This document shows, in pieces, positions 34,534 through 47,814 of a stretch of DNA of 64,000 nucleotides; within the stretch, counting starts at the first letter, position 1, and every line of letters begins with the position of its first letter. Source of the DNA: Meandrina meandrites (Eukaryota > Cnidaria > Anthozoa > Scleractinia > Meandrinidae); NCBI GenBank assembly GCA_963693305.1, contig OY855915.1:9953107-10017106 (forward strand), given 5' to 3'. The notes beneath the pieces were generated by a model. The model had not been told where the DNA came from, ran no database searches, and saw only the letters and a list, made by a program, of their open reading frames with translations. A program made the position numbers and the translations under genes.

Positions 34534-35799
34534 TTAAACCATCACCAGCTCATTACCCACCTGCCTGAGAACAAGTTCGGACTCGTACAAAATTCCCGCA
34601 TAAATGGTGTAGTCTTGCGCGTTGGCCGCCTCGTTGAGCCTGTAGTGGAAAACCATCTGCTTTGGGTCGTTGGTCATGTTATCCTTGTTTTTGCGAAGGT
34701 CGAAATAGACTATTGGGTATAACGTCTCGAAGTTGTTGGGCTGAAGCTGAACACCGGTGTTGTAGTCGTTTTTGCGGTACCGGTAGTTCATCAAGTCATT
34801 AAGAATGCGCAGTTTAAAGTTTTCGTCGTAGTCCAGCTCCGGATAGTACTGCGAAGTGCCGTACTGCAGCCGGCAGGTCGCTAGCTTGGCTGAATTGTCT
34901 CCGTCAATGTCGAAGGTGTCGAAGATGTAGGGGTTTTGAGTCAAGGAGTTTACCTTCCTTGACTGTTGGAAGAAAATGAAAACATGCTTTGCTTCTTTTA
35001 TGCCGGGATTTATCTGCCACGTGCCGAAAGCGTCACGCCGGCTGCTGCTGGGCTGCACCATTTCATTCAGGTACGTCCATTTCTGAGGTGGCAAAAAGTT
35101 TTCGTTTGCGAGCTTCTGTCCTTCGCTGGTGAAACGCAGCATTGGAACCCACAGCTCGAGGTTTCTCACCACTACCCTGCGATCGGTGCCATCGTTTTGC
35201 CAAATCAGCTCTGAATCCGATTGTAGCTCAATTTCAAACTCCAGCTGCATGGGGGGAAGAAGCTTGTCACTCAGCTCTTCGAAGAAAGAGTACCTGTTAA
35301 GCGGTAGGAGGGTTTCAACCGCGAGGCCGGCGTGGGCAAGAAAGCCCCTTTGTCTGATTCCTTGGTTAGTGGCAGCGGCGGCCGTTACATTGCTATTCGT
35401 TGTGTCCAGATATCAAAACTGATTTTTTGCCGCGCTCCTCGCATAGTCATCAGAAAAATCCAGCAAGTTTTTGATGAATATTAACTTGTGAATGTGGTCT
35501 ACGTTGTAAATGTTTTTGCCCGATGATTTCACTACAAGTTTGTTTATCAATGAAAACGAGCCGTTAATGGGCGCTGACCGGGCGTCCCCTGCAACTGCCG
35601 CGCCATCCGCGGTTGCCTCGAAAGTAAAATCAGCCCGGAAGTAGGCGTTATACCAGTCAAACCAGTTGTCTCGGTCGGTGACTGTGAATTTATAGTTAGT
35701 TTTTATCTGGTGCTGATTGTTTCCCGGGATAGTAATCGGTTTGTCTAAACCGATACGAACAAACCCTGTTTTTTCCAAATGCTTGTGGCTTCTGGACAT
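34534..35799 (-). pseudogene. Polinton major capsid protein (double jelly-roll), one nonsense codon
   Basis: Main building block of the predicted icosahedral capsid. The start is set at the ATG 35799 (MSRSHKHLEKTG) because AATATATAGCC lies just upstream and conserved sequence begins there; the open frame continues further upstream only by chance. Recognisable stretches include DNWFDWYNAYFRADFTFEA, IHKLIFIKNLLDFSDDYARS, MQLEFEIELQSDSELIWQND, NPYIFDTFDIDGD and FHYRLNEAANAQDYTIYAG. A single in-frame TGA at 35413-35415 breaks it; the frame is otherwise continuous, about 421 codons. A one-base change from TGG is the simplest explanation, since an aromatic residue is expected there. Confidence 0.85.
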
Positions 35800-35828
35800 C
35801 TTGCGGCTATATATTTCAAAAAAATTAT

Positions 35829-36003
35829 TTAATTTTCCGCCAAATATTGGTTTACTTTCAACTTTGCAGACCGATCCGGGTTTAAAATCTGGTTCAACTT
35901 TTTCCGCGAATCCCCGCTGAGTTTTGAGGATTTGGTCAGCATCTTCTTCAGTTTTTGCCGCGACTCGGTACTCAAGGGGGTCTTTTTCCTTCCCCGCAAA
36001 ATG
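35829..36003 (-). pseudogene. Lys/Ala-rich Polinton protein, 3' part
   Basis: The frame reads ILRGRKKTPLSTESRQKLKK onward and ends at 35829, just before the capsid promoter. It is highly basic and helical. Upstream it is cut at the CGCAAAATG target site by the 18.5-kb insertion; the 5' part lies at 54476-54714 in the same phase. Function unknown; composition suggests a nucleic-acid-binding or minor core protein. Confidence 0.7.
35995..36003. repeat. Target-site duplication, left (CGCAAAATG)
   Basis: The same 9 bp occur at 54476-54484, and both copies are read in the same codon phase of the interrupted gene. An 8- or 9-bp duplication fits KDZ/Zisupton- or hAT-type integration. Confidence 0.8.
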
Positions 36004-36059
36004 AGGGTTGTCCAATACACCCGATCTGTAACGGGTCGTCAATGGGGTTGACGGTCCGA

Positions 36060-36842
36060 CACGGATCGTTCAATCCGTCTACGCAAAATGACGGCCCGTC
36101 AACCGGAAGTCATTTCGCGAGAGACTTAGAAAAAATTCACTACATCGCCATGAGGGAGGGTAGAAATGTCGTCGGACCGATCGGATCGAGTCGATCCGTG
36201 TCGGATGGTTGCGACCCGTCAACCGGAAGTCATTTCGCGAGAGACTTAGAAAAAATTTATTATAGGGTCATGAGGGAGGGTTGAAATGTCGTCGGACCGA
36301 TCGGATCGAGTCGATCCGTGTCGGATGGTGACGACCCGTCAACCGGAAGTCATTTCGCGAGAGACTTAGAAAAAATTCACTATAGGGTCATGAGGGAGGG
36401 CTGAAATGTCGTCGGACCGACCGAATGGAGTCGATCCGTGTCGGATGGTGACGACCCGTCAACCGGAAGTCATTTCGCGAGAGACTTAGAAATAATTCAC
36501 TATATCGCCATGTTTGAGGGTAGGAATGTCGTCGGACCGATCGGATCGAGTCGATCCGTGTCGGATGGTGACGACCCGTCAACCGGAAGTCATTTCGCGA
36601 GAGACTTAGAAATAATTCACTATAGGGTCATGAGGGAGGGTTGAAATGTCGTCGGACCGATCGGATCGAGTCGATCCGTGTCGGATGGTGACGACCCGTC
36701 AACCGGAAGTCATTTCGCGAGAGACTTAGAAATAATTCACTATAGGGTCATGAGGGAGGGTTGAAATGTCGTCGGACCGATCGGATCGAGTCGATCCGTG
36801 TCGGATGGTGACGACCCGTCAACCGGAAGTCATTTCGCGAGA
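36060..36842 (+). repeat. Seven-copy 120-bp tandem array at left KDZ-like end
   Basis: The phrase CCCGTCAACCGGAAGTCATT recurs at exactly 120-bp steps (36096, 36216, 36336, 36456, 36576, 36696, 36816). Units contain palindromic words such as GGATCGAGTCGATCC. The near identity between units suggests recent amplification. Open frames over it (35955-36284, 36438-36644) are products of the repeat. Confidence 0.95.
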
Positions 36843-36879
36843 TGACGAGCTTTATGCGACTCTGAAATCCTGAACCCCT

Positions 36880-38098
36880 GCCGATGTTGTACGGTTGAAC
36901 CGTAGAACATTAGTAGGCGGTCTAAATTTTTCGACACGTATGAATGAAATTCCTTGACGCCTGTTCCCAAGAAATGTGTTAAGGAATTAATTTACTGGGA
37001 TACTGATCTGTCACCAAAAGGAAAACCCGGCACATTGATCGAAAGAATACAGGCTTTTTTTTGCTAGCGTTTACAACAATATGCCACAGTACAGTCGAAA
37101 ATCGAAAAACAAGGATGTACACAGACAACATTAACTAAGCAAACCGACGAATCAAACTAATAACGACAATAACAAAAATATCATTTGAAAAACCGACCGC
37201 TTGGGATGAAGTAGGCGGTGGCTTTCAAAACAAAACAGCTTCTGGCGCTAAATGGTGTCCTTGCGTATAAACGTAAGAAACAAATTCTCATTCAGACAAT
37301 TGAACGAAGGGAATATTTTATTCTCTCCTCAAAGAAACGGGTTTCAAGAGGCGCAACAGCATCTTAGCTCGTTTAAATGTCCTTCTGCGAAAAGAGCAGG
37401 ATCAAAGTGGATTATATTTTACACACTCAAACCCTTGTAAAGCAAAGCCTCAAAACATACAAGTATACCGAAAGCGCGGCGGCTCTTTCACTCGCAAAAC
37501 ATTTTTTTTACTGCTAAAAGCGACAAAGCTTGCGGAACCCGGAACGTAGCAAATTTAATGTGCTAAAATAGTCAACTTTCTGAAAATAAGATAATTATCA
37601 ATGCAAGGTTGTACAATTATTAGTATTGGAGATTGTAGCAAAGCTCAAAGGGGTAGGCGGCATCTTAAAAGCGCGAAACGGGGCTTGCGCGTATGAATCT
37701 TGATCGACTTGCACCCTTGCAAGAAACACGCTGTCCCGAGCGCCTGCAATCCAATCAGTTTCATTACTAAATGGTTCAGCTGTTGTTAGCCTGGCTTCAA
37801 CTCGATCTCACGAGTTAAATAAGCGAGCGAAGGGAGCTTAGTGCGAAGGACTTTATTGTAAGTCTAAACTGTTGTTTTCAGTCATGAAAGCGAGCGAAAA
37901 AACCCTCGCGTGTTCCTGCCCTCGCGCGTGTTTGTTTCCTCGCTTCCACATTACGTCATGATCAGCGCCAGCTAGGCAGACGGCAAAGTGACACACACCG
38001 CAACTCAGAAGTAACTGCCACTGCGGAGAAAGCATTCTTTTAATCCTGTATTACAATTTCAAGAAGAAAGTCAATAAAAGGTGCCAATTTGGTATTAA
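36880..38098. other. No gene recognised
   Basis: Left flank of the inner insertion; only short frames without domains (for example 37252-37440). Confidence 0.4.
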
Positions 38099-39440
38099 GA
38101 GCACATGTTCACAAGAATCAAACAATATCGAAAATTCTTGGCAAGTGCCGAAAAATGGATTTCGCTTATATTCTTACCACAGGTAGGTCTTTGTGAGAAA
38201 CAAATACCAGTATACTTAGTTTGGCTGAATATCGATCTGTCTTCGAGAAAATCGATAATCCTTGAAAACCGCCATATTGCCATTTTCGGAGCTCAAAATT
38301 TATGCCGAGTTTCGTAGCTTCGCGTGAAAAAATAAAGCACTCTGGAAGGAAAATACCGGCCAAATGTTGTAGAATGACATCAAATAAGTACGTGGAAAGT
38401 AATTTTAGTCCTTCGTGTCCTTTTATTTACAAAATATAATTAAATTTATTTGACACACTTTTAATAGGGTTCAAAATTGGTCAAACTTATCGTCTAATTT
38501 AAGTATGTGCGAAGCGAAATAATTGGTCAAAAATTCGGTATTTGCAAGTCAAAGGACTGTTCTTTACGACTTTAGAAGGATTAGCTGGGGAAATGATTTC
38601 GTGCGATGCTTTCGAATTTTGAAGTTGCCTAAAATTCGTGAATTAAAGTAATCGTGGAGATCCGCCGTTTATGTAAACATTTCACGCAAAGGTTGAATTC
38701 TTCCCGACGCGAACTTAACTGTGTCTAATAAAAACGTAGACATGCTTACCTTGATGTTGCTGACGCATTTTAAGCGTTGTATTCGTTCTTCACGATAAAA
38801 CCCAAGCCCGCGGTGAAGTTAGTTAACCGATATTCTCGATGCCATGTGTCATTAATTTCCTTGTCTTGAAGTGACATCTCTTTTTCATTCGTTCTTGAAA
38901 ATTAAACACTCCAGTCTCAAGTGATCAACGTAACAGCCATGCATAGTATTTTTGCTTTAAATCAGCTTCGAACTGAGAAGCAGAGGCAGTTAAACCAGTT
39001 CAGTGGCAAACCGTCATTTCAAAAACCGCCATTTGCCCCGAGGCAGCTAATTTATTCACAAGGACAATTTCACCCGAAATTGACAACCACTGCCGTGACA
39101 AAGTAAGAAGCAAGCACCGTACCTTTTTGGTATCTGATTAAGGTATTTTGCTGTTGTTATACAGCTGGACTGAGCAGATAAAGAAATTTCAATCGTTCAA
39201 ATAAACCACCGTTTGCAAAAGTTGCTAAATGGTTGCGTATAAACGCCTTTTACTTCCGGGCCGGAGGTTCTTCTGTTGAGTTGCTTCGCTTTTCCTCGCA
39301 TTTAAAATTCGTATCATGGCACTTTCTTGTTAAGTCGAAACGCAAAAAGAGATAAAATAAAAGTCTTATTGTTGCCGTTAGATCGGCCGTCCGTCAATAC
39401 TCAAGGATCATCCTGTAGAATCCAGCCTGAATAAGATCGG
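38099..39440 (+). repeat. Left TIR of E1
   Basis: Inverted match to 41688-43021; the outer ~1.15 kb is highly similar and the inner ~0.15 kb more diverged. Confidence 0.8.
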
Positions 39441-41687
39441 GAAGGGGGGGGGGGGGGGGGGGGGAGTGGTTAGCGGTGGAGACGGTGTCCCCGCCTGAGC
39501 TGCGGTGTGAGGTAGCTGCTTCGCCTCCTTACTTGCGAAAATAGTATTGCGTTCATATAGCGTTTAGACAACAATTACATAAAAAGAATGCATTAGTACA
39601 AGTTTCATTTCACATTTCATAGCTCGTTGATTTGTTCTAGGCTGTCAGCAAAACAAATACCCATAGTGTTCATAATCACCCGCTGTAAAATGGATTTAAG
39701 GGTGAGTCAGTGGTTCCATATTATACCTCACCCAGAGAATCGGGAAACGTGAACATTGAATGTCATCAAATACCCCCACTCGCTGGACGTGTGGTGACGC
39801 CAGCTCAGGCATGTGCAAATAAATACCATTCTATATTCACACGACGTTTCAAAAAACGCATCGACCTTTTACTCTAGAATACCTCAACTTGGTATTTTTA
39901 CCCTGCTCCTAGCATTATATTACACACCTTTGCCAGAGTAGCTAGTAAAATGGTAGTGGTTGTTTTGGTATCACAGGAAATAATGATCTGGCCCCAGTTG
40001 TTCAAAGGATGGATAACGCTATCCACCGGATAAATCGCTATCCAGCGGATAAGTGTTGACAAAACAAACTACACTATCCACTGGATAGTGATTTATCTGG
40101 TGGATAGCGTTATCCACCCTTTGAACAACTGGGGCCAGGGCTATAGCTGTTCCTATCATTTATAACCAAACGCATTTTGGTTCTTTGACATTGCTCATTA
40201 CATAGATAGACGTCTTTTGTGCTAATTCTTGCACTGATTTCACTAAGGTCAATCACCAGCCAAATATTATACTCCTAAAAATTGCCGGGTATAAAGGACT
40301 GCTTGGGAATCTGATTCCAATCCCGTACGGTGGGGTTGGGGGGTGGGGGGGGGGGGGTTGAAAAGATAAAAAAAATTACACAAAACAATCAAAAGACTGT
40401 GACCGGTCGATTACACGGACGACTACCTTCCTTGCCAGGATTATCGGAGGAAGCCGCAACCAGATTGTAACGGTAGTATGAAGTTCTAATCTTTTGGATT
40501 GGTTAATCGTTTTCAAATAATTCATCATAATTCATCATTCTTTCGATCAGCCTTGTCCACTCATCCACCCTGCATGTTATTTTAATATTTGTGTTTTAAA
40601 AACTGTCTAAACGCACACACTCATTTCTGAACATTACAGAATTTTTTTAAAATGAAAATTACTTTCCAAAGAGCTAATATTGAAGGCAAATATTAATAAT
40701 TAAGAATTATTATTTAATTATCCTGCTATTTCGACATATCACTTTTATGTAATTTATGCATATGTACATATTTTGTATTTATTTTGGCTTTTATTTATAG
40801 TTGATGTGATGTCTTACAAGATTTTATCAACTTAATAAAATTAATGTAGATGAAAATGCACCCCACCTCAGAAATGATGTCAAAATGCAGGAAATGGCAC
40901 TTGAGAGAACCCAAATTTGCAAAATTTTCTGGGAGGGCAAGCACGAAGACCCCCCAGAGGCTCGTTCCTTCGGAACTCGTGCAAGCGCCTCCGGCGCTAA
41001 AATACCTCCCAAAACATAAAAGAACCCCCCTCAACAGAATCCACCCTAAGGGCCTGAATTTACCTCATTTCTTTCCTTTGCACTGACTACATCTGACTAC
41101 AAAATTCTCTTGTCAGTGTCTTCTAGCTGAATTAATGGTTGCTTTCGCTTCCCTGAAAGAGTGAACACACCCATTTCCAGTGAGTTGCAAAAGTCTCGCA
41201 TATCAGGCAGGATCTTAAATATTTTACTGGAAACGTTCCCAGCGACTTCCCGAGCAACACCAGCACCATGCTCTAGCCTTGTTGCATACAAGGTTATCGC
41301 CCTGTCGTTTTGCACTCATGTTTGCCACAGTTGTTGTTGAAGTGAAAAATATCGCTGTTACGACTTAACACATTGCCCTTCTGAGGACTTGAACCAATTT
41401 CGTATCCCCATTAGCGCTTATGGTCACCCGCGCAACCCTCGAGATACATTCAAATAGCGTGTAACAACGAACTCGCATTTATTAGGCTTAAGTATTTATA
41501 GCCGAAACGTCTACGAAACAATGTAAAAAGAGTCAGTGACAATCCGTCTAACGTGGAATATGTCAACTCCCGACTCACAGACTACACGTATTCGTTATTT
41601 AAAGTGTTTCGCATCTATGGTGCATCACTGAATTACAAGGCTAATGACCAGGGTGTTGATGTTGGGCACCCTCCCACTGCATCCCCC
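39441..41687. other. Interior of E1, no gene recognised
   Basis: Contains G-rich homopolymer tracts (39447-39464 at the edge, 40338-40358) and the fold-back at 39989-40137. Frames near 40795-41086 overlap on both strands and are not credible. Confidence 0.5.
39989..40137. repeat. Fold-back MITE (TGGCCCCAGTTGTTCAAAGG termini)
   Basis: 149-bp inverted repeat with GGATAACGCTATCC-type arms; the internal words GGATAG/CTATCC pair repeatedly. This type is dispersed in anthozoan genomes as I recall; a partial relative (CCACTGGATAAGTACTGATG) appears near 23480. Confidence 0.85.
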
Positions 41688-43021
41688 TATTGAAACTTAT
41701 TCAGGCTGGACTCCACGGGATGATTCTTAAATATTGACTGTAGAGTGATCAAACGGCAGCAATAAAGCTTTTTTATCTCTTTGTTGCTTTAATCTAAAAA
41801 GGAAGATCTTGGAAAATAACGATATGAATTGAATAAGGAAAAGCGAAGCACTTCCGGCACGGAAGTAAAAGGCGTTTATACGCAACCATTTTGCAAACGG
41901 TGGTCTATTTGAACTGACTTAAATTTCTTTTTCTGGTCAGTCCAACTGTGTGCAATTTTAAGCTCAAATTAAAATAATAACAACAAAATACCTTAACTAG
42001 ATACCAAAAAGGTACGGTGCTTGCTTCTTACTTTGTCACGGCAGTGGTTGTCAATTTCAGGTGAAATTGTCCTTGTGAATAAATTAGCCGCCACGGGACA
42101 AATGGCGGTTTTTGAAATGACGGTTTGTCTCCTTAACCGGTTTATCTTCCTGTGCTTCTCAGTTCGAAGCTGATTTAAAGCAAAACTACTATGCATGGCT
42201 GTTACGTTGATCACTTTAGACTGGAGTGTTTTCAAGAACGAATGAAAAAGAGATGTCACTTCAAGACGAGGAAATTAATGACACATGGCGTCAAGAAAAT
42301 CGTTTAACTAACTTCACCGCGGGCTTGGGTTTTATCGTGAATGAAGAATACAACGCTTAAAATGCGTCAGCAGCATCAAGGTAAGCATGTCTACGTTTTT
42401 ATTAGACACAGTTAAGTTCGCGTCGGGAAGAATTCAACCTTTGCGTGGAATGTTTACATAAACGGCGGTATCTCCACGATTACTAATTGACGAATTTTAG
42501 GCAACTTCAAAATTCGAAAGCATCGCACGAAATCATTTCCCCAGCTAATCCTTCTAAAGTCGTAAAGAACAGTCCTTTGACTTGCAAATACCGAATTTTT
42601 GACCAATTATTTCGCTTCGCACATACTTAAATTAGACGATAAGTTTGACCAATTTTGAACCCTATTAAAAGTGTGTCAAATAAATTTAATTATATTTTGT
42701 AAATAAAAGGACACGAAGGACTAAAATTACTTTCCACGTACTTATTTGATGTCATTCTACAACATTTGGCCGGTATTTTCCTTCCAGAGTGCTTTATTTT
42801 TTCACGCGAAGCTACGAAACTCGGCATAAATTTTGAGCTCCGAAAATGGCAATATGGCGGTTTTCAAGGATTATCGATTTTCTCGAAAACAAATCGATAT
42901 TCAGCCAAACTAAGTATGCTGGTATTTGTTTCTCACAAAGACCTACCTATGGTAAGAATATAAGCGAAATCCATTTTTCGACACTTGCCGTCTTTTGTCT
43001 GACCGTTGGTAACATTGGCTC
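41688..43021 (-). repeat. Right TIR of E1
   Basis: Inverse of 38099-39440. Confidence 0.8.
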
Positions 43022-43729
43022 TTAACCTCTTCTGGTCAGCAGAAAAAGCAATTCTTTGTGAAATACGTCAGAATAATCAATTGTACAAATCTGACGTTTT
43101 TAGTGTCACTCCATACTTACAAAATATGTTAGGCTCGTCTTCTCCTATCAGGAAAAAAATGATGGGAAGTACCAAAAAGTGATCTACACGTTGTAAAAGT
43201 GTTTTGAACAACTTTAAGATGGTAGACCTGTGTCTATTAGGTCTTCAGTGGCACAGCAAGCAGTACTCAGCTTTGATAATTGTCAGGTCGTGCTGCCCTG
43301 GAAGCTACAATGGAAAAGAAAACTGCAAAGCAAGCGTCTCTTCATTCTAAACAAACCATTGGTGCTGGGCTAGGTAGAGAAACTTAGAGAGTATGGTGTA
43401 TGAACTAATATAATAAACAGTGGAGAACGCAAAAAAGGAAAAATGCTATTTTTTTATATTGTATTATCTAATCCATTCACTGGATTCAAGTGTTTGAGTT
43501 CAGATAAATCATACTATTTTAGGTAAAGTGCAACTAATTATTTCAAAGAGACAATATTTAATTGTCTCACTACAATATTCAGCTCAAACATAACAGTTCC
43601 AGTCGTAATTCTTTTCATCTATTATTGATTGGCATTGTTCATCTGTAATAAAATGCTTTTATCAGACAGCATTACGACTCCATGTTATTTTTGATAGTAC
43701 TTTATAACTGTTATTACATTGTTATTTAA

Positions 43730-44332
43730 GTGTGCCTTTCTACAAATTTCGACCGAACAGCGGCAGAAGTCGAAAAATCGATTTCGCTCATATTTTGCAC
43801 AAAGATAGGTCCTAGTGAGAAACTAAACGGACTGCAGTTAGTTTGTCCTGATACAGCTTCCTTTCGTAGAAATATGCAAAAAACGATTTCGCTCCGTTTG
43901 GGCTCAAAATCCACTTCCGGTTAGACTGAATTTGGTGAAACTTTGATCGTCTCGCACATTATACTACAGCTGTTTATGAATCTTTCAATGATATTTATAA
44001 TCTTTTCAGGTCTTCATTGTATGACTGAGCGAAAAATAAAACAAATCGAGAATAGTTTTGAGGCCGAAACGAGCCAAAACTGACAGGCTAAATTTGCAAA
44101 TGTGCCGCAAGCGAAATTATGCAGTAAAACATTGCCATTTTTTTCTATGGGCGATAACTTTAAATATCGTAAAAATACTTTCTATGGGTAAACTATACAC
44201 CCATCTGCTATAATATCAAAAAAAATCTCTGGGGAGATGGTTTTCAGTGGCCCGCTTTGGCCTGTGTTTATCACTAATTTTGCCGAAAATCTGTTGTTTG
44301 AAGTGTAAACAATTGCGTGACACGGCTGGTAA
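43730..44332 (+). repeat. Left TIR of E2
   Basis: Inverse of 48210-48820, ending inside at ACACGGCTGGT. Slightly diverged. Confidence 0.8.
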
Positions 44333-45144
44333 ACCACGAATAAAATTATTCTTTTTAAAAGTACGTTTGACGTTCTTGTAAGAATTCAGCCAAAAAAATC
44401 ACACAAATAAATGGGCAAATTGGTGAACTCCTTGAAGAAGTAAGAGCAATGTGAGATTTTCTCTGTTCACCCGTTTTGGAAACGTTGCGTGATCTTAACA
44501 AACTTTGATCACAAAATGTTAGACGGTAATTATTTCAGTTAAATTTATTGAAGTTCTCACCATCCTGAAGTTCTCACCATCATTCCCAAACCAAGTCTTA
44601 TAAAGGAAAGGTTCAGAATTCTCAGATTCACTGATAGACGTAATCACGGGTCGATATTGTTTGGTTATTTCTTTACATGATCTGAACGGAACTCGGGTAA
44701 TAATTAAATTATACATTGTGTAATGTTTTTTGCCGACTCGTCGGATCTGATGCCTGTGTTTTTATGCAAATTTGTTCTCACTCGTTTTATTCTAGTCGTA
44801 TATAGAAGAAAAATCTAATACTAAAAAATGTTGGTTTAATTCATTTTCAATTTGACATGAACAGTGTAACTGAAAATTAAAGAATTTTATGGTTGACGGA
44901 TCAATTGAAAGCAGAACATTACTTTTCCAAGTTAGGTACAAGGATCTATTTTTAGCACGAATAGTACTTTTCAAAAAAATGAAATTGTGAATATGATTTA
45001 CACCAGAATTTAACGTAAAAGTTGTACCAGCCTTGAATCTAATTACTTTGGCGACGTTTTTAACATGCACTAAAAATATAACACAGCACAAGTCACTAGA
45101 TCTGGTCAAGTCAAACTGTGTCACACTATGTCACGCCCAGGGTA

Positions 45145-45465
45145 GGAGTACGCTTTTTTCGCTCGCCTCCAACTACCGAGACAGTCTCTCCCCTTTTTTC
45201 CCTCGCTCGCCCTCTTTTTTCGCTCGCCTCCAACTACCGAGAGAGTCCCCCCTTTTTTCTTCGCTCGCCCGCTTTTTTCGCTCGCCTCCAACTACCGAGA
45301 GTCCCCCCTTTTTTCCTCGCTCGGCCTCTTTTTTCGCTCGCCTCCAACTACCGAGAGAGTCCCCCCTTTTTTCCTCGCTCGCCCGCCTTTTTCGCTCGCC
45401 CCAACTACAGAGAGAGTCCACCCTTTATTTTTTCTCGCTCGCCCCAACTACCGAGAGCCTGGAAC
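45145..45465 (+). repeat. ~59-bp tandem array (CGCTCGCCTCCAACTACCGA)
   Basis: About six pyrimidine-rich units. Multiple frames stay open across it on both strands because unit lengths and composition avoid stops; this is not evidence of coding. Confidence 0.85.
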
Positions 45466-46384
45466 AGGCTAAGTGAAAACCTGCAAAGCAGTTGTCTGTT
45501 CTCCACCCAGTGTTTGAGAATTGAGAAATCCATTTTATTAGCATTTGATCGAGATCAGTATTACGCATTGCCTAAGTAGGATTCGTAGGTGCTTTTTTCT
45601 ACATACATGTTCGTTGTTGAAATATTTTGAAACTCCACCCCGCAAGTCACCCCACGCCCCACCCCCATCGACTTCTGACATTCCACAGACCTGTTGACTT
45701 CATCCCACCACGTCCCACCCATTTTAAGTACAAAAGTTCTCCATCCTCCGAAAATTGGCTAAGAATTTTCAGGGACATAGAGAAAATTGTCCTTATGCAA
45801 CTGAAACCGCTATCTGTGGACAGCCGGATCAAAAGGGCCAGAGAACAAGGAGCGGCGAAGAAAAGGGGCTTTTCCTTTCCTTAAAAGGGGGGTGAGGGCG
45901 GAATGTAGTCGGCGCCGATTTCATGATAAGAAAATTCCGATGTTTAAAAACAAAAGAGAAGAACTGGTCCTCTTCCTCTCCACTATGTCCACAAATGTAA
46001 TGTGCTTATCTAGCGAACGTACAGTACTAGAAGACCCTAGAACAGAAATGACACTAGACCAAAAAATATCCCTAGAATGATCATGCAACGAATGAAGTGA
46101 AAATGTGGATTCTTTTTTTACATGTGTACCAAGTATAACTGAAGCGCAAACAACTTTTCGATGTCATAATATTTTTATTAATCGTGTGCTGGACTATCCG
46201 ACCTTTCGTCACTGTTTTTTTTTTTTTTTTTTTTTTTTTTTTGCCGAAGCTGAACGCTATGAATTCTCTAAACAGATCATTACTATTTCATACTGTTGTT
46301 ACAGACAGTGAAATCCACCCTAAAACAATTTGTTACTAATTTTAGTGTGAGAAACCACTAAGAATAGGTTAGTTGTCAATCGAC

Positions 46385-46431
46385 TAAATCGGCCATTTGT
46401 ATGAGTCAAGATAAGTAGTTTATCGTCGTAT
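46385..46431 (+). repeat. 47-bp direct repeat, left copy
   Basis: Identical to 47815-47861; begins TAAATCGGCCATTTGTATGA. Together they bracket the ATCAAT-rich element. Confidence 0.9.
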
Positions 46432-47814
46432 CACGACGACTTCAATCAATGAAAATCAATCATTGATTTCAATCAATATAATCAATAAAATTCAATAATA
46501 ATCAATTGATTAATATTGATTAATTTACATAATCAATAAAAATCGAAAATCACTCACCGAGTCATCTGAATTTTATTGATTTCAATTGATTTCTATTGAT
46601 AATCAATAGCTGATTGTGCAACAGTAAAAACCCGGCTACGAAGGCATTTCCTAGATTTATCGCGTTTGCAGACACAACAACGGCGCCATGTCTGTGCAGA
46701 TTTCTATATCCTGATTAGAGAATCAGAACAGAACAGAGGTCTACATAAATCACGACTGACACCCTGTGTCATTTATTATTTTGACGAACGCATGCAAAGA
46801 AAGCTTATCATGTTACTTCAAATATTTTTTATCCTTGAGTTGTTCTCCTTGTGTTTGGATTTCATTATGGTGCGTTACATTTGGGAGTTGCTGATTTCTT
46901 TATTTCATGCTAGCGTATTTAGTGTTGCTGAATACCTTCTGAACGTTACTCTGACAGCACACTCAATTTTCCTATTAATTATAGTTATGTTATCTTCCCT
47001 TTCAGTCGCAAGGGTCAACATTGGCCCGTTGTTGCATGTTCAGTTTGGCTAGAAAGTTCGTTGCTCAACCCGATTATTCATGATTTACAAAGCATACATG
47101 TAATTAACGCCCAATCTGGTTTGATAAGTGTTTTGTACCGGGACGTTTTATACATTCAGCTTCTTTGCATCCTCCCACAGAAGGTTATATTTTATGTAGA
47201 TATTACCAGAGAGATTATGGACGGGGCTTGATTTTCTCGCAAAATTTTCAACTATCGTCGCCTGCCTGGTTGGAACAAGGAAATATTAGTATGTGCATGC
47301 GGTGTGTGAGCCGGATTTCATATCAAGATATTTCTGATTGATTGAACTATTTAGAATTGAGAAATAGAAAAAATAAAAAATTATATAAGGCAAGTTCGAG
47401 TAACACTATTATTACTGTCATATCAACAAACATTCGATTATGACAGGAAATGCATGCGCATGTTTGAAGTAGCTGTCAGTACAGCAAAGATAATAAATAG
47501 TTACTGTTAAATTATTACTGTTGTTTCTGTGGTACTTTACTTATTATCGAATATCAGAACATTTTACCTTAACTGGGTCTATTTTCTTAACCGTGCGATT
47601 TATTAAAAACAATAAAAAAACCAGATTAGAATTTTCAATAGAAATCAATGACAATCAATGACAATCAATGAAAATCAATAAAAATCGAAAATCACTCAAC
47701 ATTGCAGCTTTGATTTTTATTGATTTTCAATATCAATCAATTGATTACAATTGATTTTAATTGATTACTATTGATTATATTGATTATTGATTCTCATTGA
47801 TTGAAGTCGTCTGG
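46432..47814. mobile_element. 1.38-kb element with ATCAAT-rich inverted ends
   Basis: The ends are inverted (CACGACGACTTCAATCAATG and, inverted, CCAGACGACTTCAATCAATG). Each ~170-bp arm is made of degenerate AATCAAT/ATTGATT heptads that also pair internally. It is bracketed by a 47-bp perfect direct repeat. The middle contains the 128-codon frame 46666-47052 without a recognisable family. Confidence 0.6.

Larger units (their letters stand above)
38099..43021. mobile_element. 4.9-kb TTAA-flanked long-TIR element (E1)
   Basis: TTAA at 38095-38098 and 43022-43025. Outer ends GAGCACATGTT and, inverted, GAGCCAATGTT, then TIRs of ~1.34 kb (38099-39440 and 41688-43021). Next to the ends is the block AAGTGCCGAAAAATGGATTT, which is also found in a related form in the second element (E2). 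The interior (39441-41687) has no transposase. It is non-autonomous. Confidence 0.8.

Noticed and set aside
45033..45579. Long Ser/Arg/Pro-rich frames over the pyrimidine array on both strands
   Set aside because: Open only because the ~59-bp repeat lacks stops in several phases; both strands are equally open.
46666..47052. 128-codon hydrophobic frame, at first sight like a receptor fragment
   Set aside because: No family-specific motif, AT-rich Leu/Ile/Phe content expected by chance, and it lies inside a repeat element.
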